49,405 bases of DNA from a virus, in the IMG/VR virus record IMGVR_UViG_3300038825_001329, positions 1 to 49,405 of that record; one strand, 5' to 3'. This document shows, in pieces, positions 4,901 to 13,285 of this stretch. The position numbers and the translations under genes were made by a program. Position 1 is the first letter of the stretch. Each line of letters starts with the position of its first letter. The notes under the pieces were generated by a model. It saw only the letters and a program-made list of their open reading frames with translations, had not been told where the DNA came from and did no database searches.

Positions 4901-5250
4901 CGCGCGCGGCGCGTCAGCGGGGGATGACAGCCGCGGGCCTGTCGAGAATCGAAGAGCAAATGGCCCAGCAGATGTTGCTGGCAAAATTTCCGGCGCCGGT
5001 GCGAGAGCATCGTTTCCATCACACACGGCGCTGGAGATTTGATTTTGCCTGGCCAGAGCGGATGCTCGCACTTGAGGTCGAGGGCGGAATTTGGGGTGTC
5101 GGTCGGCACACTAGCGGCGCAGGCTTCGAGAAAGATTGCGAGAAATACAACACGGCAACGGTTCACGGCTGGCGCGTTCTACGCGTCACCGCTGGTCAAA
5201 TCAAAGCGGGGAAAGCGCTAGCATTTGTCGAAATGGCGTTGGATATTTAG
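4867..5250 (+). CDS. PD-(D/E)XK-type endonuclease-like protein
   Basis: 127 residues from GTG 4867, with GGGAGG 7 bases upstream. The core WRFDFAWPERMLALEVEGG, then WGVGRHTSGAGFEKDCEKYN and ATVHGWRVLRVTAGQIKAGK, follows the pattern of VSR/DUF559-related nucleases: a metal-binding Asp in FDFAW and the Glu-x-Glu of LEVEGG, followed by a helix and a hydrophobic strand with WRVLRV. Similar stand-alone proteins occur in phage replication modules and may act as resolvases or structure-specific nucleases. Its position between replication and terminase genes fits processing of DNA before packaging; the exact substrate is unknown. Confidence 0.75.
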   Translation: MVAEKRTPKRVTRAARQRGMTAAGLSRIEEQMAQQMLLAKFPAPVREHRFHHTRRWRFDFAWPERMLALEVEGGIWGVGRHTSGAGFEKDCEKYNTATVHGWRVLRVTAGQIKAGKALAFVEMALDI

Positions 5251-5288
5251 TTAGAATGCGCTGAAATAGTGTGTCCTGCGGGGGAGAG

Positions 5289-5738
5289 ATGGCAAAAGCG
5301 CTTAGCAATCATTCGCACGAGTTATTCGCGCAGGCACGGGCTGCGGGTGCGACGCAAGTGCAAGCGTACAAGGACGCTGGCTATCCGCCGGCGACCGCGA
5401 AGGGAAAGGCGCATCGAATAGCCAGCCGCGAAGACGTGATGCAACGGGTGGCCGAGATTCAGGCTAACCATTCGACGCGTCATAACATCACGGTCGACAG
5501 TCTTATTGACGAGCTTGAAGAAGCTCGTGCTATCGGCGAGCAGGAGGGTCAAGCTGGGTCGATGGTCAGCGCAACGATGGGCAAGGCAAAGCTGCTTGGC
5601 TACATCGACAAGCACGAGCAGGCGACTGAGAAAACGGTGGTGATGATGGGGGACACTGAAATGGCCAGGCGGCTAGCATTTATGCTGCGTCTCGGCATGC
5701 CGGACAGCAGCGGCACAATTGAACATGACGCTACTTGA
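5289..5738 (+). CDS. terS: Terminase small subunit
   Basis: 149 residues from ATG 5289 (a GTG at 5271 is possible but has no ribosome site; GGGGGAG lies just before the ATG). The N-terminal part has the small-subunit DNA-binding signature: HELFAQARAAGATQVQAYKD then AGYPPATAKGKAHRIASRED, continuing with VMQRVAEIQANHS and an oligomerising helical stretch (VDSLIDELEEARAIG). It would bind the packaging site and present DNA to the large subunit, whose gene overlaps its 3' end by 14 bases. Confidence 0.85.
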   Translation: MAKALSNHSHELFAQARAAGATQVQAYKDAGYPPATAKGKAHRIASREDVMQRVAEIQANHSTRHNITVDSLIDELEEARAIGEQEGQAGSMVSATMGKAKLLGYIDKHEQATEKTVVMMGDTEMARRLAFMLRLGMPDSSGTIEHDAT

Positions 5739-7344
5739 CGAGCTGCTAGGGCGTATCGAAACGCTGCCAGCCGACGAGCGAGAGCAGCTGCACGACTTGG
5801 TGCAGACGCGAACACAAAAGCGTCGATGGTTTCCGAGCCCAGGCCCGCAGACCGAGGCGTATTTCAGCGATGCAGATTTGTTGCTGTACGGTGGCCAGGG
5901 CGGCGGCGGCAAAACTGATTTGCTAGTGGGGCTCGCGCTGTGCGAGCATCAGCGCGCCCTGGTGCTGCGGCCGCAGTACACGGACCTGGGCAATATTATT
6001 GAGCGGCTGGTGAAGGTCGCAGGCACCCGGCAGGGGCTGAATCGTGCGCCGCCTCCAAAGTTCGACACGGATGATGGTAGGCGCGTCGATTTTGGCGCCG
6101 CGGCAAGCCTGCAACAAGCTGAGACGTGGCAAGGCAATCCGCACGACTTAATTGCGTTCGATGAGGCGTGCCAGTTTCGCGAGGACGTTGTGCAGTTCCT
6201 GATGGGCTGGAACCGCGCAGCTGATGACGACCTTGATGCTGAAAGCAAACAGCGGACTCGCATTGTGTTCGCTAGTAATCCTCCGCTTGGCGCAGAAGGG
6301 GAATGGATCGTCAGGTGGTTCGCGCCCTGGCTCGACCCCGCGCATTTAAACCCGGCTAAGCCAGGTGAGCTGCGGTGGTTTGTCACCGACAACAACGGCG
6401 AGCAAGTGGAGGTAGACGGCGCAGATACGATAGAAATTGAGGGGCGACCATACAAGCCGCGCAGCAGAACGTACATTCCGGCTAGTCTAGATGACAATCC
6501 GTTTCTCAAAGATACTGACTACCGCGCGACACTTGACGCATTGCCAGAGCCCATGCGCTCGGCGATTCGCGATGGGAATTTTATGGCGGCTCGCGAAGAT
6601 GACGCCATGCAGGTCATTCCGACTGACTGGGTCACGCAAGCGTTTGACCGGTGGCGAGAGTGGCAAGTCGTCGAGCCTAATAAGCGGCCCGAAGTGGTGT
6701 CGGCAATGACTAGCCTGGGGTGTGACGTTGCCCGCGGTGGCCGCGACAGTACCGTGCTGGCGCCGCGTTGGGGAGCGTATTTTGGCGAGCTGCTGGTGGT
6801 GCCTGGGCGCGACACGCCTGACGGCCCGACGGTTGCCGCGCTTTGCGCGTCACGGCTGCGCGATGGCGCGGTTGTCGGCGTCGATTCTATAGGCGTTGGC
6901 GCAGATGCGGAGACGTCGCTAGCGAACGCTGGACTGCCATTTGAGGCTATGAACGGTTCTGAAAAAAGTTTCGGAGCAACGCGAGACGGGTCTTTCATGT
7001 TTCAAACACGGCGAACAGAAATGTGGTGGATGTTGCGCGAGGCTCTCGACCCGGTTAACGGAATGTCGGTGGCGCTGCCGCCTGATAACGCACTGCAAGC
7101 TGACTTGACGGCGCCGCTTTATGAGGTCAGGCCTGGACAGCCGCCAAAGATTTACGTGGAGGCAAAAAAAGACATGATGAAACGGCTTGGCCGAAGCCCG
7201 GACAGAGGTGACGCGGTCGTGTACGCGTGGAGCGCTGGCGGACTGGATATCGCGAGCGCGCCAGCGGGCAATGCAAGGGGGAGGCATGTTAGGGCTAAGC
7301 GCGCGCCTCAAGCAGTGGTGGAATATGACGCACTGCACTACTGA
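5725..7344 (+). CDS. terL: Terminase large subunit (packaging ATPase/nuclease)
   Basis: 539 residues from ATG 5725; a TTG two codons earlier is an alternative. Walker A is GGQGGGGKT (about residues 56-64), Walker B LIAFDEA (about 143-149), and an FASNPP coupling motif follows. The RNase H-like nuclease domain supplies Asp in GCDVARGGRDST (about 334), in VVGVDSIGVG (about 386) and in GRSPDRGDAVVYAW near the C-terminus. All catalytic positions look intact. It pumps DNA into the procapsid through the portal encoded downstream. The packaging strategy cannot be read from the sequence; the lack of long terminal repeats favours headful packaging, but that is weak evidence. Confidence 0.95.
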   Translation: MTLLDELLGRIETLPADEREQLHDLVQTRTQKRRWFPSPGPQTEAYFSDADLLLYGGQGGGGKTDLLVGLALCEHQRALVLRPQYTDLGNIIERLVKVAGTRQGLNRAPPPKFDTDDGRRVDFGAAASLQQAETWQGNPHDLIAFDEACQFREDVVQFLMGWNRAADDDLDAESKQRTRIVFASNPPLGAEGEWIVRWFAPWLDPAHLNPAKPGELRWFVTDNNGEQVEVDGADTIEIEGRPYKPRSRTYIPASLDDNPFLKDTDYRATLDALPEPMRSAIRDGNFMAAREDDAMQVIPTDWVTQAFDRWREWQVVEPNKRPEVVSAMTSLGCDVARGGRDSTVLAPRWGAYFGELLVVPGRDTPDGPTVAALCASRLRDGAVVGVDSIGVGADAETSLANAGLPFEAMNGSEKSFGATRDGSFMFQTRRTEMWWMLREALDPVNGMSVALPPDNALQADLTAPLYEVRPGQPPKIYVEAKKDMMKRLGRSPDRGDAVVYAWSAGGLDIASAPAGNARGRHVRAKRAPQAVVEYDALHY

Positions 7345-7765
7345 ATCGGCGGCCGACAGAGATTTGCAGCTGAACGCGATAGTATGTTTTCACGGCAAAG
7401 GCAGTAATCACCCGCTTGACCCTTATCTGCGAGAAGGCTTCAAGCACGTTTTTATGGCGTTTCCGTCCGGCGACTATTGGCTGCTATTTGATGGTTACAA
7501 GGGGGTGCCGCACGCGCAAGCGATTGCGCACATTGGGTTCGATTTGGGAGAATTCTACGCTGGACAGAGCGGCATGACCGTACTTGCGTACCCGCGCAGA
7601 ATTAGGCCGGAAACAAAGTGGCCATTGGCATTGTCGAATTGTGTCGGTGCCGTGAAAACACTGCTTGGGGTGTCAGCGCCGCTGGCGTTCACGCCGTGGC
7701 AGCTGTACAAATATCTGAGCAACAACGGCGCTAACCCGCCACTAAAGGGGAAGTCAATTGATTAA
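7286..7765 (+). CDS. Phage protein of unknown function after terminase
   Basis: 159 residues from ATG 7286 (AAGGGGG just upstream); ATG 7325 is an alternative and would overlap the terminase gene by only 20 bases. A beta-alpha unit opens the domain (LNAIVCFHGKGSNHPLDPYL), then HVFMAFPSGDYWLLFDGYKG, a segment with conserved-looking His and Asp (HAQAIAHIGFDLGEFYAG), and ALSNCVGAVKTLLGVSAP near the end. A compact alpha/beta domain, possibly a small Cys/His hydrolase fold, but no family can be named with confidence. It sits between TerL and portal in a tight operon. Confidence 0.7.
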   Translation: MLGLSARLKQWWNMTHCTTESAADRDLQLNAIVCFHGKGSNHPLDPYLREGFKHVFMAFPSGDYWLLFDGYKGVPHAQAIAHIGFDLGEFYAGQSGMTVLAYPRRIRPETKWPLALSNCVGAVKTLLGVSAPLAFTPWQLYKYLSNNGANPPLKGKSID

Positions 7766-8048
7766 GTTTGCAAAAGCCGCCTATGCGGCCACTCGTCACC
7801 CAGTTCTGCTGCCGGGTTTGTCGGCATTGATGGGTGGCGGCAAGGCTCCATCTCCAGCGCCGCAAGCGCCGTTGCCGACGCCAGAAGACCCGTCCATCGC
7901 GCGACGCGCAGAAGAAGAGCGTGTGGCGGCGACTCGAAGGAGGGGGCTGCTTGCTACAAATTTAACTGACGGCGATGTAAGCGACGACCCGTCGGCTCGG
8001 CGAGCGAAGCTATTAGGTGGCGGCTATAGCGGCGGACGAATGAGCTAA
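7758..8048 (+). CDS. Small virion-region protein preceding portal
   Basis: 96 residues from TTG 7758, chosen because AAGGGGAAG lies 4 bases before it and no in-frame ATG follows until codon 25. An N-terminal helix (IKFAKAAYAATRHPVLLPGL) is followed by a Pro-rich linker. The segment AEEERVAATRRRGLLATNLT leads to a Gly-rich end (AKLLGGGYSGG), a pattern I recognise in small proteins of podovirus and siphovirus structural regions. Probably a minor head or connector component; no enzymatic motif. Confidence 0.65.
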   Translation: MIKFAKAAYAATRHPVLLPGLSALMGGGKAPSPAPQAPLPTPEDPSIARRAEEERVAATRRRGLLATNLTDGDVSDDPSARRAKLLGGGYSGGRMS

Positions 8049-9724
8049 TGGCAATTACTGCAGAGGGCGTTATTGAGGGTTTGCGCTCGCTGAGGGGCGA
8101 GCGCACTCAGCTTGACCAGTTGTGGCAAGAGGTCAGCGAGGTTCTAGCGCCTGAGCGGATGGGGTTCACGCGGGGCGGGATGGGTAACGGCAAGCGGCGG
8201 ACTGAGCGCATTTTCGATACCACCCCGATCATTGCGCAGCGTGGGCTGGTCAATGCGCTGGGCGCTATGATGCGCCCAAAAAGCGCGGCCCCCGGCAAGT
8301 GGTTTGACATCGTGCCAAGTGACGAAGACATGATGGACGACGGCGAAGTCAAAGCCTGGCTGTCGATGGCGGAGGAGCGGCTATGGCGCGCTCTATACAA
8401 TCCCAAAGCGCGGTTCATCGAGGCGACGGGGGAGATAGATGGCGACATAGTCAGCTTTGGTAGTGGCGTTGGCTATGTCGGCGTTCGTCCTGACGGGTCG
8501 GGCTTGATGTTTCGAGCGTTTCATCTGGCTAATGTTTTTGTCGAGGTCGATTCTCTGAACCAGCCGGAGTGTTATTACGTCGTCGAAAAGCTAACGGCGA
8601 AGCAGGCAGCTGGACGGTGGGGTGCGGAGAACCTCGGCCGAGAGCTGCAAGACATCCTGAAGCGCAGCGACAACAGCAAACAGCGGTCTACGCAAAAGCA
8701 CGATTTTATTTGGAAAACGGGTCCACGATACGAGCGAAGCCCTCGATTTAAAGGGGCGCTCAATATGCCTTTTTATTCTGTCGTGGTCGACGTCACTTCA
8801 AAGCATCTCGTAAGTGAGAGTGGCTTTGAGGATATGCCGTTTTTCTTTCCACGGTGGGATACGCGCAGTGGCGAAATTTATGGTCGAGGTCCGGGCGTGC
8901 TGGCTCTGCCTGACACGCTGACATTGCAGCAAATGGGCAAGACCATGCTGCGAGGCCTGCACAGAGCAGTCGACCCACCCTGGCTGCTGCCGTCCGATTC
9001 GATGGTTAACGCGCCGCAGTTGCGACCTGGCGGCGTCAGCTATTACGACGCGCGGGCCATTCGGAACTTGGGCATGTCTCAGCCGTTTCAGCAGATGGAA
9101 AGCAGGGCGAACATCCCTTGGGGGCTCGACGCACAGACGATGGCTCGCGAGCAAATCTTTTCTATGTTCTACCGAAACGTGCTTAATTTGCCAGTGCAAG
9201 GGCCGTCGATGACGGCGACCGAAGTTATACAGCGCCGCGAGGAGTTTGTGCGTGAGATTGGCGCCGTCTTTGGCAGGCTTGAATCAGACTACACGGGGCC
9301 GATGACTGAGCTTGCGTTCAATTTGATGCTTGCCAATGGCGGTTTCGGCCCTGTCGAGCAAATCCCCGAGCCGCTACAAGGCACAGATATCGAGTTTCGG
9401 TTCGCATCGCCCGTTGAGAAAGCAAAGCGACAGATTGAAGAGGCTACCGTCAGCGAGAACCTCCAAAAAGTGTTGTCCATTGGGCAGATTAAGCCCGAAA
9501 TAATGGACCGTTTTAATTGGGATGAGATTGGAAAGTTCATTGCTGAGGCTGGCGATTTTCCGCCAGAATTAACCAAAGACGATGCCGCTATGCAGGCGCT
9601 GATGCAGCAGCGCGCCCAGCAGGCGCAGCTTGAAGCGGGCATGCAGGCTGCTGAGCGCGTGGCCGGCGTGGCTGGCACCGCGGCACCGGCGATGGCTGCA
9701 ATGCAAGGGGTCGAGGCGGAGTGA
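8048..9724 (+). CDS. Portal / head-to-tail connector protein (podoviral type)
   Basis: 558 residues, the usual size for T7-like connectors. N-terminal LRSLRGERTQLDQLWQEVSE then RIFDTTPIIAQRGLVNALG, and central GRGPGVLALPDTLTLQQMGK followed by MTATEVIQRREEFVREIGAV, are hallmarks of the head-to-tail connecting protein family. A Gln/Ala-rich C-terminal helix (about 515-558) would form the barrel or crown. Twelve copies normally form the ring through which DNA enters and leaves. The start directly follows the upstream gene's stop, and the next gene overlaps its stop. Confidence 0.95.
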   Translation: MAITAEGVIEGLRSLRGERTQLDQLWQEVSEVLAPERMGFTRGGMGNGKRRTERIFDTTPIIAQRGLVNALGAMMRPKSAAPGKWFDIVPSDEDMMDDGEVKAWLSMAEERLWRALYNPKARFIEATGEIDGDIVSFGSGVGYVGVRPDGSGLMFRAFHLANVFVEVDSLNQPECYYVVEKLTAKQAAGRWGAENLGRELQDILKRSDNSKQRSTQKHDFIWKTGPRYERSPRFKGALNMPFYSVVVDVTSKHLVSESGFEDMPFFFPRWDTRSGEIYGRGPGVLALPDTLTLQQMGKTMLRGLHRAVDPPWLLPSDSMVNAPQLRPGGVSYYDARAIRNLGMSQPFQQMESRANIPWGLDAQTMAREQIFSMFYRNVLNLPVQGPSMTATEVIQRREEFVREIGAVFGRLESDYTGPMTELAFNLMLANGGFGPVEQIPEPLQGTDIEFRFASPVEKAKRQIEEATVSENLQKVLSIGQIKPEIMDRFNWDEIGKFIAEAGDFPPELTKDDAAMQALMQQRAQQAQLEAGMQAAERVAGVAGTAAPAMAAMQGVEAE

Positions 9725-10008
9725 AGATAGACGAAGACCTAGCACGCACGGCGGTCGGCGTACAAGCCCGCAGCCTCAGCGGCGTTGAGATTGCGCAAGC
9801 TTTTCGCCATACGTTTTTTGCTAACCACCCGTCAAGCGCAGTCGCGATGGTTCATCTTTTTGAATTGCTGGGAGAGTTTACGTCACCGCCAGCCGATCCG
9901 CACGAGCTGGCCAGGTGGGCTGGCAAGCGACAGGTTGCGCATGAGTTGAAAGCGGCGCTCTACGCACCGTTACATGACCTACCACAGCAACAAGGGGTTG
10001 ATATATGA
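9721..10008 (+). CDS. Bbp19-like small phage protein
   Basis: 95 residues from GTG 9721, overlapping the portal stop. FRHTFFANHPSSAVAMVHLF ... ELARWAGKRQVAHELKAALY resembles the small domain first noted in Bordetella phage BPP-1 (Bbp19) and found between portal and scaffold genes of many podoviruses. It is all helical and lacks a catalytic motif. A role in head assembly is inferred from position. It is coupled to the scaffold gene by an ATGA overlap. Confidence 0.65.
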   Translation: MKIDEDLARTAVGVQARSLSGVEIAQAFRHTFFANHPSSAVAMVHLFELLGEFTSPPADPHELARWAGKRQVAHELKAALYAPLHDLPQQQGVDI

Positions 10009-10880
10009 GCGAAGTAGCAGAGTCGGCAGCGGTAGCCAGCGAGCTGGATGCAGACACACAAGCACCTCCGCCAAGCGAAAACACGACGGAAGCTGTTGAG
10101 ACTTCTTGGCGCGACGGCGTAAAGGACGAAAAAGCACGCGCAATAATTGAGCGCTACAACACAATCGACGACGTCGCCAACGGGCTTTTAGCCAAAGAGC
10201 AGGCCTTATCCCAAAGGGTGGCGCTGCCAGGAGATAATGCGACAGAAGAGGATTTGGCTAAGTTTAGGAAAGCGGTTGGCGTGCCTGACTCGGTCGACGG
10301 CTACAACATTGCCGCGCTCAAGCCAGAACACTACACGCCTGAGCAATGGTCAGCCGAGAGCATGCAGGCAACTGTCGTGCCTGTAATCACGGCAGTGCAC
10401 AAGGCTGGCGCAAGCGAGTCTGTTGTGCAGGCAATGACAAGAAGTTATTTCGAGCTTGAGGCAAAAGCTCAGGCGGAGCAGGACCGACAAGACGCGTCCT
10501 GGGCGGATGCAGCCGAAGAGCAATTGCGAACAGACTGGGGCTCCGACTATAAGGCAAATATGGCGGCGGCTACGTCTGCGATATCCAGAGTGCCGGGCAT
10601 TGAGAACATGACGCTCAAAGACGGGTCACAACTGGGTAATAATCCACTGTTTATTCGTCTAGCGGCGGAGCTTGGGAGATTGCAGAGCCCTGATAATAAA
10701 ACTGTGCATCAGTTTTTATCTGCCGAGCAAGGCCAAGATTTGAAACAACAGCACGCCGATTTGACGCGCAAGCAATATGATGCAATGCAGTCCGGTCGGG
10801 TGGATGAGGCAAAGGAATACGACCGCCAGAGGCGGGAAGTGTCCGAGAAGATTAACGGGACTAAGTCGATACGCGGATAA
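10005..10880 (+). CDS. Scaffolding / capsid assembly protein
   Basis: 291 residues, with AAGGGG 7 bases before the ATG. An acidic, Pro/Ser-rich N-terminus is followed by LPGDNATEEDLAKFRKAVGV then PDSVDGYNIAALKPEHY, the recurring signature of podoviral scaffold proteins. Long helical segments follow (YFELEAKAQAEQDRQDASWA, QQHADLTRKQYDAMQSGRVD) and a basic C-terminus (RRREV-type, ending KSIRG) that would contact the capsid protein. No Cys is visible. It lies directly upstream of the major capsid gene, as expected. Confidence 0.85.
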   Translation: MSEVAESAAVASELDADTQAPPPSENTTEAVETSWRDGVKDEKARAIIERYNTIDDVANGLLAKEQALSQRVALPGDNATEEDLAKFRKAVGVPDSVDGYNIAALKPEHYTPEQWSAESMQATVVPVITAVHKAGASESVVQAMTRSYFELEAKAQAEQDRQDASWADAAEEQLRTDWGSDYKANMAAATSAISRVPGIENMTLKDGSQLGNNPLFIRLAAELGRLQSPDNKTVHQFLSAEQGQDLKQQHADLTRKQYDAMQSGRVDEAKEYDRQRREVSEKINGTKSIRG

Positions 10881-10902
10881 CTTTGGTATATATTCGCGCA
10901 GA

Positions 10903-10930
10903 ACGTCGCCAGCGCTTTTGTTGGCGACGT
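10903..10930 (+). other. Hairpin in the scaffold-capsid gap
   Basis: ACGTCGCCA pairs perfectly with TGGCGACGT (9 bp) around a 10-base loop, 22 bases after the scaffold stop, and is followed by cattttgc. The T-run is only four and is offset by two bases, so it would be a weak terminator at most. It may mark the 5' end of a stable capsid mRNA or allow different levels of scaffold and capsid message. The rest of the 183-base gap holds no gene; a TATATT at 10889-10894 could be a -10. Confidence 0.55.
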
Positions 10931-11063
10931 CATTTTGCAACGCTGATGGCGCTTTGCATGCGTAACGCGGCCCTGTAAAGGCACCCCGCACGCGCTACGC
11001 AGGGTCACCCCGGCTGGCGGTTTGCTACTTCATTGTTTTGGGACAACTGGAGACAAACCTACA

Positions 11064-11954
11064 ATGTCCACAACTATTGATGCTGCCTTTATTGCTGACT
11101 ACGAGGCAGACGTACATTTGGTGTTTCAGCGAGAAGGCGGCATGGTGAAACCTACCGTCTATGAAAAAAGCGGAATCGTGGGGTCTACCGCGTATTTCGA
11201 GAAACTCGGCACCGGAGTTGCTACCACAAAGTCTCGCCACGGTGAGATCACCCCCATGAACGCTGTGCATACTCAGCCAAGTTGCTCGCTAGTAGATTTC
11301 TACGCGGGCGACTGGGTTGATTTGCTCGATGAGGCGAAAACCAACATCGACGCACGCATGGCTTACGCCCGCTCCGGCGCCTACGCGCTGGGCCGCAAAG
11401 TTGATGACCAAATTTTTACGGTCATGAATACTACGACACAGACTGGCGTTACTTTTGCGGTCACGTCGTACGCGGCAATTCAGTCTTCGCTCATTCAGAT
11501 GGTCGAGGCGCTTGACGCCAATTCTGTTCCGAATGACGGCATGCGTTACGCGGTGCTTACGCCTCGCGCTTATGCGCAAGCTATGACTGTCGAGTCGTTT
11601 GCTAGCCAAGACTATGTAAGTGAGTCTGGCCGTCCATTCAACGAAGGCGCCCCTGGGCACCGTAAATTCCGAGATTGGATGGGCGTTAAGTGGTGCATGC
11701 ACCCTGGCCTTCCAGGCCGCGGCACTGCCACTGCCAAATGCTTCGCTTACCACAAGATGGCAGTAGGCTATGCAAGTGGGGCGCACGCAGGGAACGTGGC
11801 GGACAACGAGTCTGTTTCGGCAGACATTTCTTGGCACGGCGACCGCGCCTCGCACTTCGTCAATCATATGATGAGCGGCGAGGCGGTTATGATTGATGAC
11901 ACTGGCGTTATTGAGGCGACTCTCGATGATACTACTGCCATCGCGGTCACTTAA
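11064..11954 (+). CDS. Major capsid protein
   Basis: 296 residues from ATG 11064 (TGGAGA upstream); the frame is open from 11022 but MSTTIDAAFIADYEADVHLV is the evident N-terminus. An E-loop-like hydrophobic and basic region (KPTVYEKSGIVGSTAYFEKL), DEAKTNIDARMAYARSGAYA, and the A-domain segment VPNDGMRYAVLTPRAYAQAM are typical of HK97-fold capsid proteins of small podoviruses. The C-terminal part (VGYASGAHAGNVADN, HFVNHMMSGEAVMIDDTGVI) is the usual closing strand pair. It forms the icosahedral shell; the small protein after it is probably associated with the shell. Confidence 0.88.
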   Translation: MSTTIDAAFIADYEADVHLVFQREGGMVKPTVYEKSGIVGSTAYFEKLGTGVATTKSRHGEITPMNAVHTQPSCSLVDFYAGDWVDLLDEAKTNIDARMAYARSGAYALGRKVDDQIFTVMNTTTQTGVTFAVTSYAAIQSSLIQMVEALDANSVPNDGMRYAVLTPRAYAQAMTVESFASQDYVSESGRPFNEGAPGHRKFRDWMGVKWCMHPGLPGRGTATAKCFAYHKMAVGYASGAHAGNVADNESVSADISWHGDRASHFVNHMMSGEAVMIDDTGVIEATLDDTTAIAVT

Positions 11955-11968
11955 GGGAGTAGGTAGAT

Positions 11969-12235
11969 ATGGCATATGCAGCATCTGGCCTTTCGGCCTT
12001 AAGTTACGCCGATGGATTCACGCTCTGGCACTACGCCTCTGCCGACGCTATTGCGACGGTAAGGGCTGCGGGCTACTTCACGGCCGAGGCCGTGGATATG
12101 CTCAAAGTGCGAGACGTGGTCTTGGTGTCCGATACGAACACGCCCACTATGCAGTGGTGTATTGTTCTTTCCAATGACGGGACCACCGTAGATATCTCAG
12201 ATGGCACAACCATCGCGGAGACTGATACGGACTAG
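11969..12235 (+). CDS. Small capsid-associated protein
   Basis: 88 residues, 14 bases after the capsid gene. SGLSALSYADGFTLWHYASA then TVRAAGYFTAEAVDMLKVRD and VVLVSDTNTPTMQWCIVLSN are beta-rich; the pattern of a YxS/A-D-A-x-x-T-V-x-x-A-G-Y-F segment is widespread in short proteins encoded right after capsid genes. Probably a head-decorating or stabilising protein, or a head-fibre base; this is inferred from position and pattern. A strong terminator follows. Confidence 0.75.
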   Translation: MAYAASGLSALSYADGFTLWHYASADAIATVRAAGYFTAEAVDMLKVRDVVLVSDTNTPTMQWCIVLSNDGTTVDISDGTTIAETDTD

Positions 12236-12247
12236 CGTCCCATTCGG

Positions 12248-12276
12248 GCGGGGGGGTATATCCCCCCGCTTTTTTT
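12248..12276 (+). terminator. Strong intrinsic terminator after capsid genes
   Basis: GCGGGGGG pairs with CCCCCCGC (8 bp, all G-C) over a 6-base loop GTATAT-type, followed by seven T. It is the clearest terminator of the window. It would limit read-through from the highly expressed capsid transcript into the tail genes. Confidence 0.92.
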
Positions 12277-12295
12277 CGACAATGGAGATCGCTAT

Positions 12296-12661
12296 ATGCC
12301 TATACAGGCAAAACCCGAACTAGTTGAGTATAGAAACAGGCTTAAGTTTGGTACGTCATTTCAGTACACGGTCGCTGACCACGGCACTAATGATGTCGAG
12401 GCCGATAATTATTTCCACTCTTTGTCGTCAAATTATCTGAAGCCAGGCGATGATATATTTGTTTGCGTTAAGGCGCCCGGTTGTTGGCATAAAGCTGTCT
12501 TTGAGGTGCAGTCCACGTCTGCCACCACGACGACCGTTGCACAGCTAACCCCCTGGCGTTCTGGCGGCGACGCGCCAATAAAATTAACGGCCGACGAGGC
12601 GCCAAGCGCCAAGCCAGTTAAGCCGTTAAGGCGCCCCCCTCCTCCGGCAAAGGTTGCGTAA
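12296..12661 (+). CDS. Small virion-region protein, unknown function
   Basis: 121 residues with GGAG 8 bases before ATG, 20 bases after the terminator. A beta-rich core (YRNRLKFGTSFQYTVADHG, LKPGDDIFVCVKAPGCWHKA, VFEVQSTSATTTTVAQLTPW) and a Pro/Lys-rich tail (PLRRPPPPAKVA). Between the capsid and adaptor genes, it could be a head-completion or decoration protein. I do not recognise the family. Confidence 0.7.
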   Translation: MPIQAKPELVEYRNRLKFGTSFQYTVADHGTNDVEADNYFHSLSSNYLKPGDDIFVCVKAPGCWHKAVFEVQSTSATTTTVAQLTPWRSGGDAPIKLTADEAPSAKPVKPLRRPPPPAKVA

Positions 12662-12664
12662 TTT

Positions 12665-13285
12665 ATGGCTAGCGAGGTTGGTATCTGCAACGCTGCTTTG
12701 CAAATGGTCAAACACAGCAAGCGTATTAGCGATTTGACGCAAGGCACCAAAGAGGCAAATGCCTGCGAGGTGGTCTACGAAGAGTTGCGAGACGCGTTGC
12801 TGGAAATGCACCAGTGGAATTTTGCGGCAAAGCGCTTGAAGCTGCCCCGCCTCGCTGAAGCCCCGGCGTTTGAGTGGGACTACGCTTATCAGATGCCGTC
12901 TGACTACGTGCGTATTGTTCAGGTGTACGGCAATTCTGACGGGCGAGGGCGAATTGCGTATAAGATTGAAGGCGACACGATTGTTTCCGACGAAACAGAC
13001 GTGTACGTGCGTTATGTTGCCCGCATAACCGACCCCAACAAGATGCGGCCCACGTTTCGCGTGGCGCTTTCTAAGCTTATCGCATCGAGATTGGCAACTT
13101 CGTTGGCCCAGTCTAGGTCTGCCGCGAAAGCTCTTTACGATGAGTTTTTGAGCCAAGACCTGCCGACAGCCAAAAGCGCTGACAGCCTGCAAGACTTTGA
13201 GCAGGGGTTGCCAGAGTCAGACTGGGTCGCCGTGCGCTATGGTGACCGGGAATATTACGAGCCAGGTGAGGTCGAGCTGCCTTAA
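12665..13285 (+). CDS. T7 gp11-like tail tubular protein A (adaptor)
   Basis: 206 residues, the usual size. SEVGICNAALQMVKHSKRIS at the N-terminus, then CEVVYEELRDALLEMHQWNF and AYQMPSDYVRIVQVYGN, are hallmark segments of the gp11-type adaptor that docks on the portal. It would form a dodecameric ring between connector and nozzle. The stop overlaps the nozzle start by one base, and these two genes are a conserved pair in T7-like virions. Confidence 0.92.
   Translation: MASEVGICNAALQMVKHSKRISDLTQGTKEANACEVVYEELRDALLEMHQWNFAAKRLKLPRLAEAPAFEWDYAYQMPSDYVRIVQVYGNSDGRGRIAYKIEGDTIVSDETDVYVRYVARITDPNKMRPTFRVALSKLIASRLATSLAQSRSAAKALYDEFLSQDLPTAKSADSLQDFEQGLPESDWVAVRYGDREYYEPGEVELP

Noticed and set aside
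7187-7344. Frameshift fusion of TerL with the downstream gene
   Set aside because: The overlap is explained by internal starts at 7286 or 7325; no slippery sequence with structure was seen and both proteins look complete.
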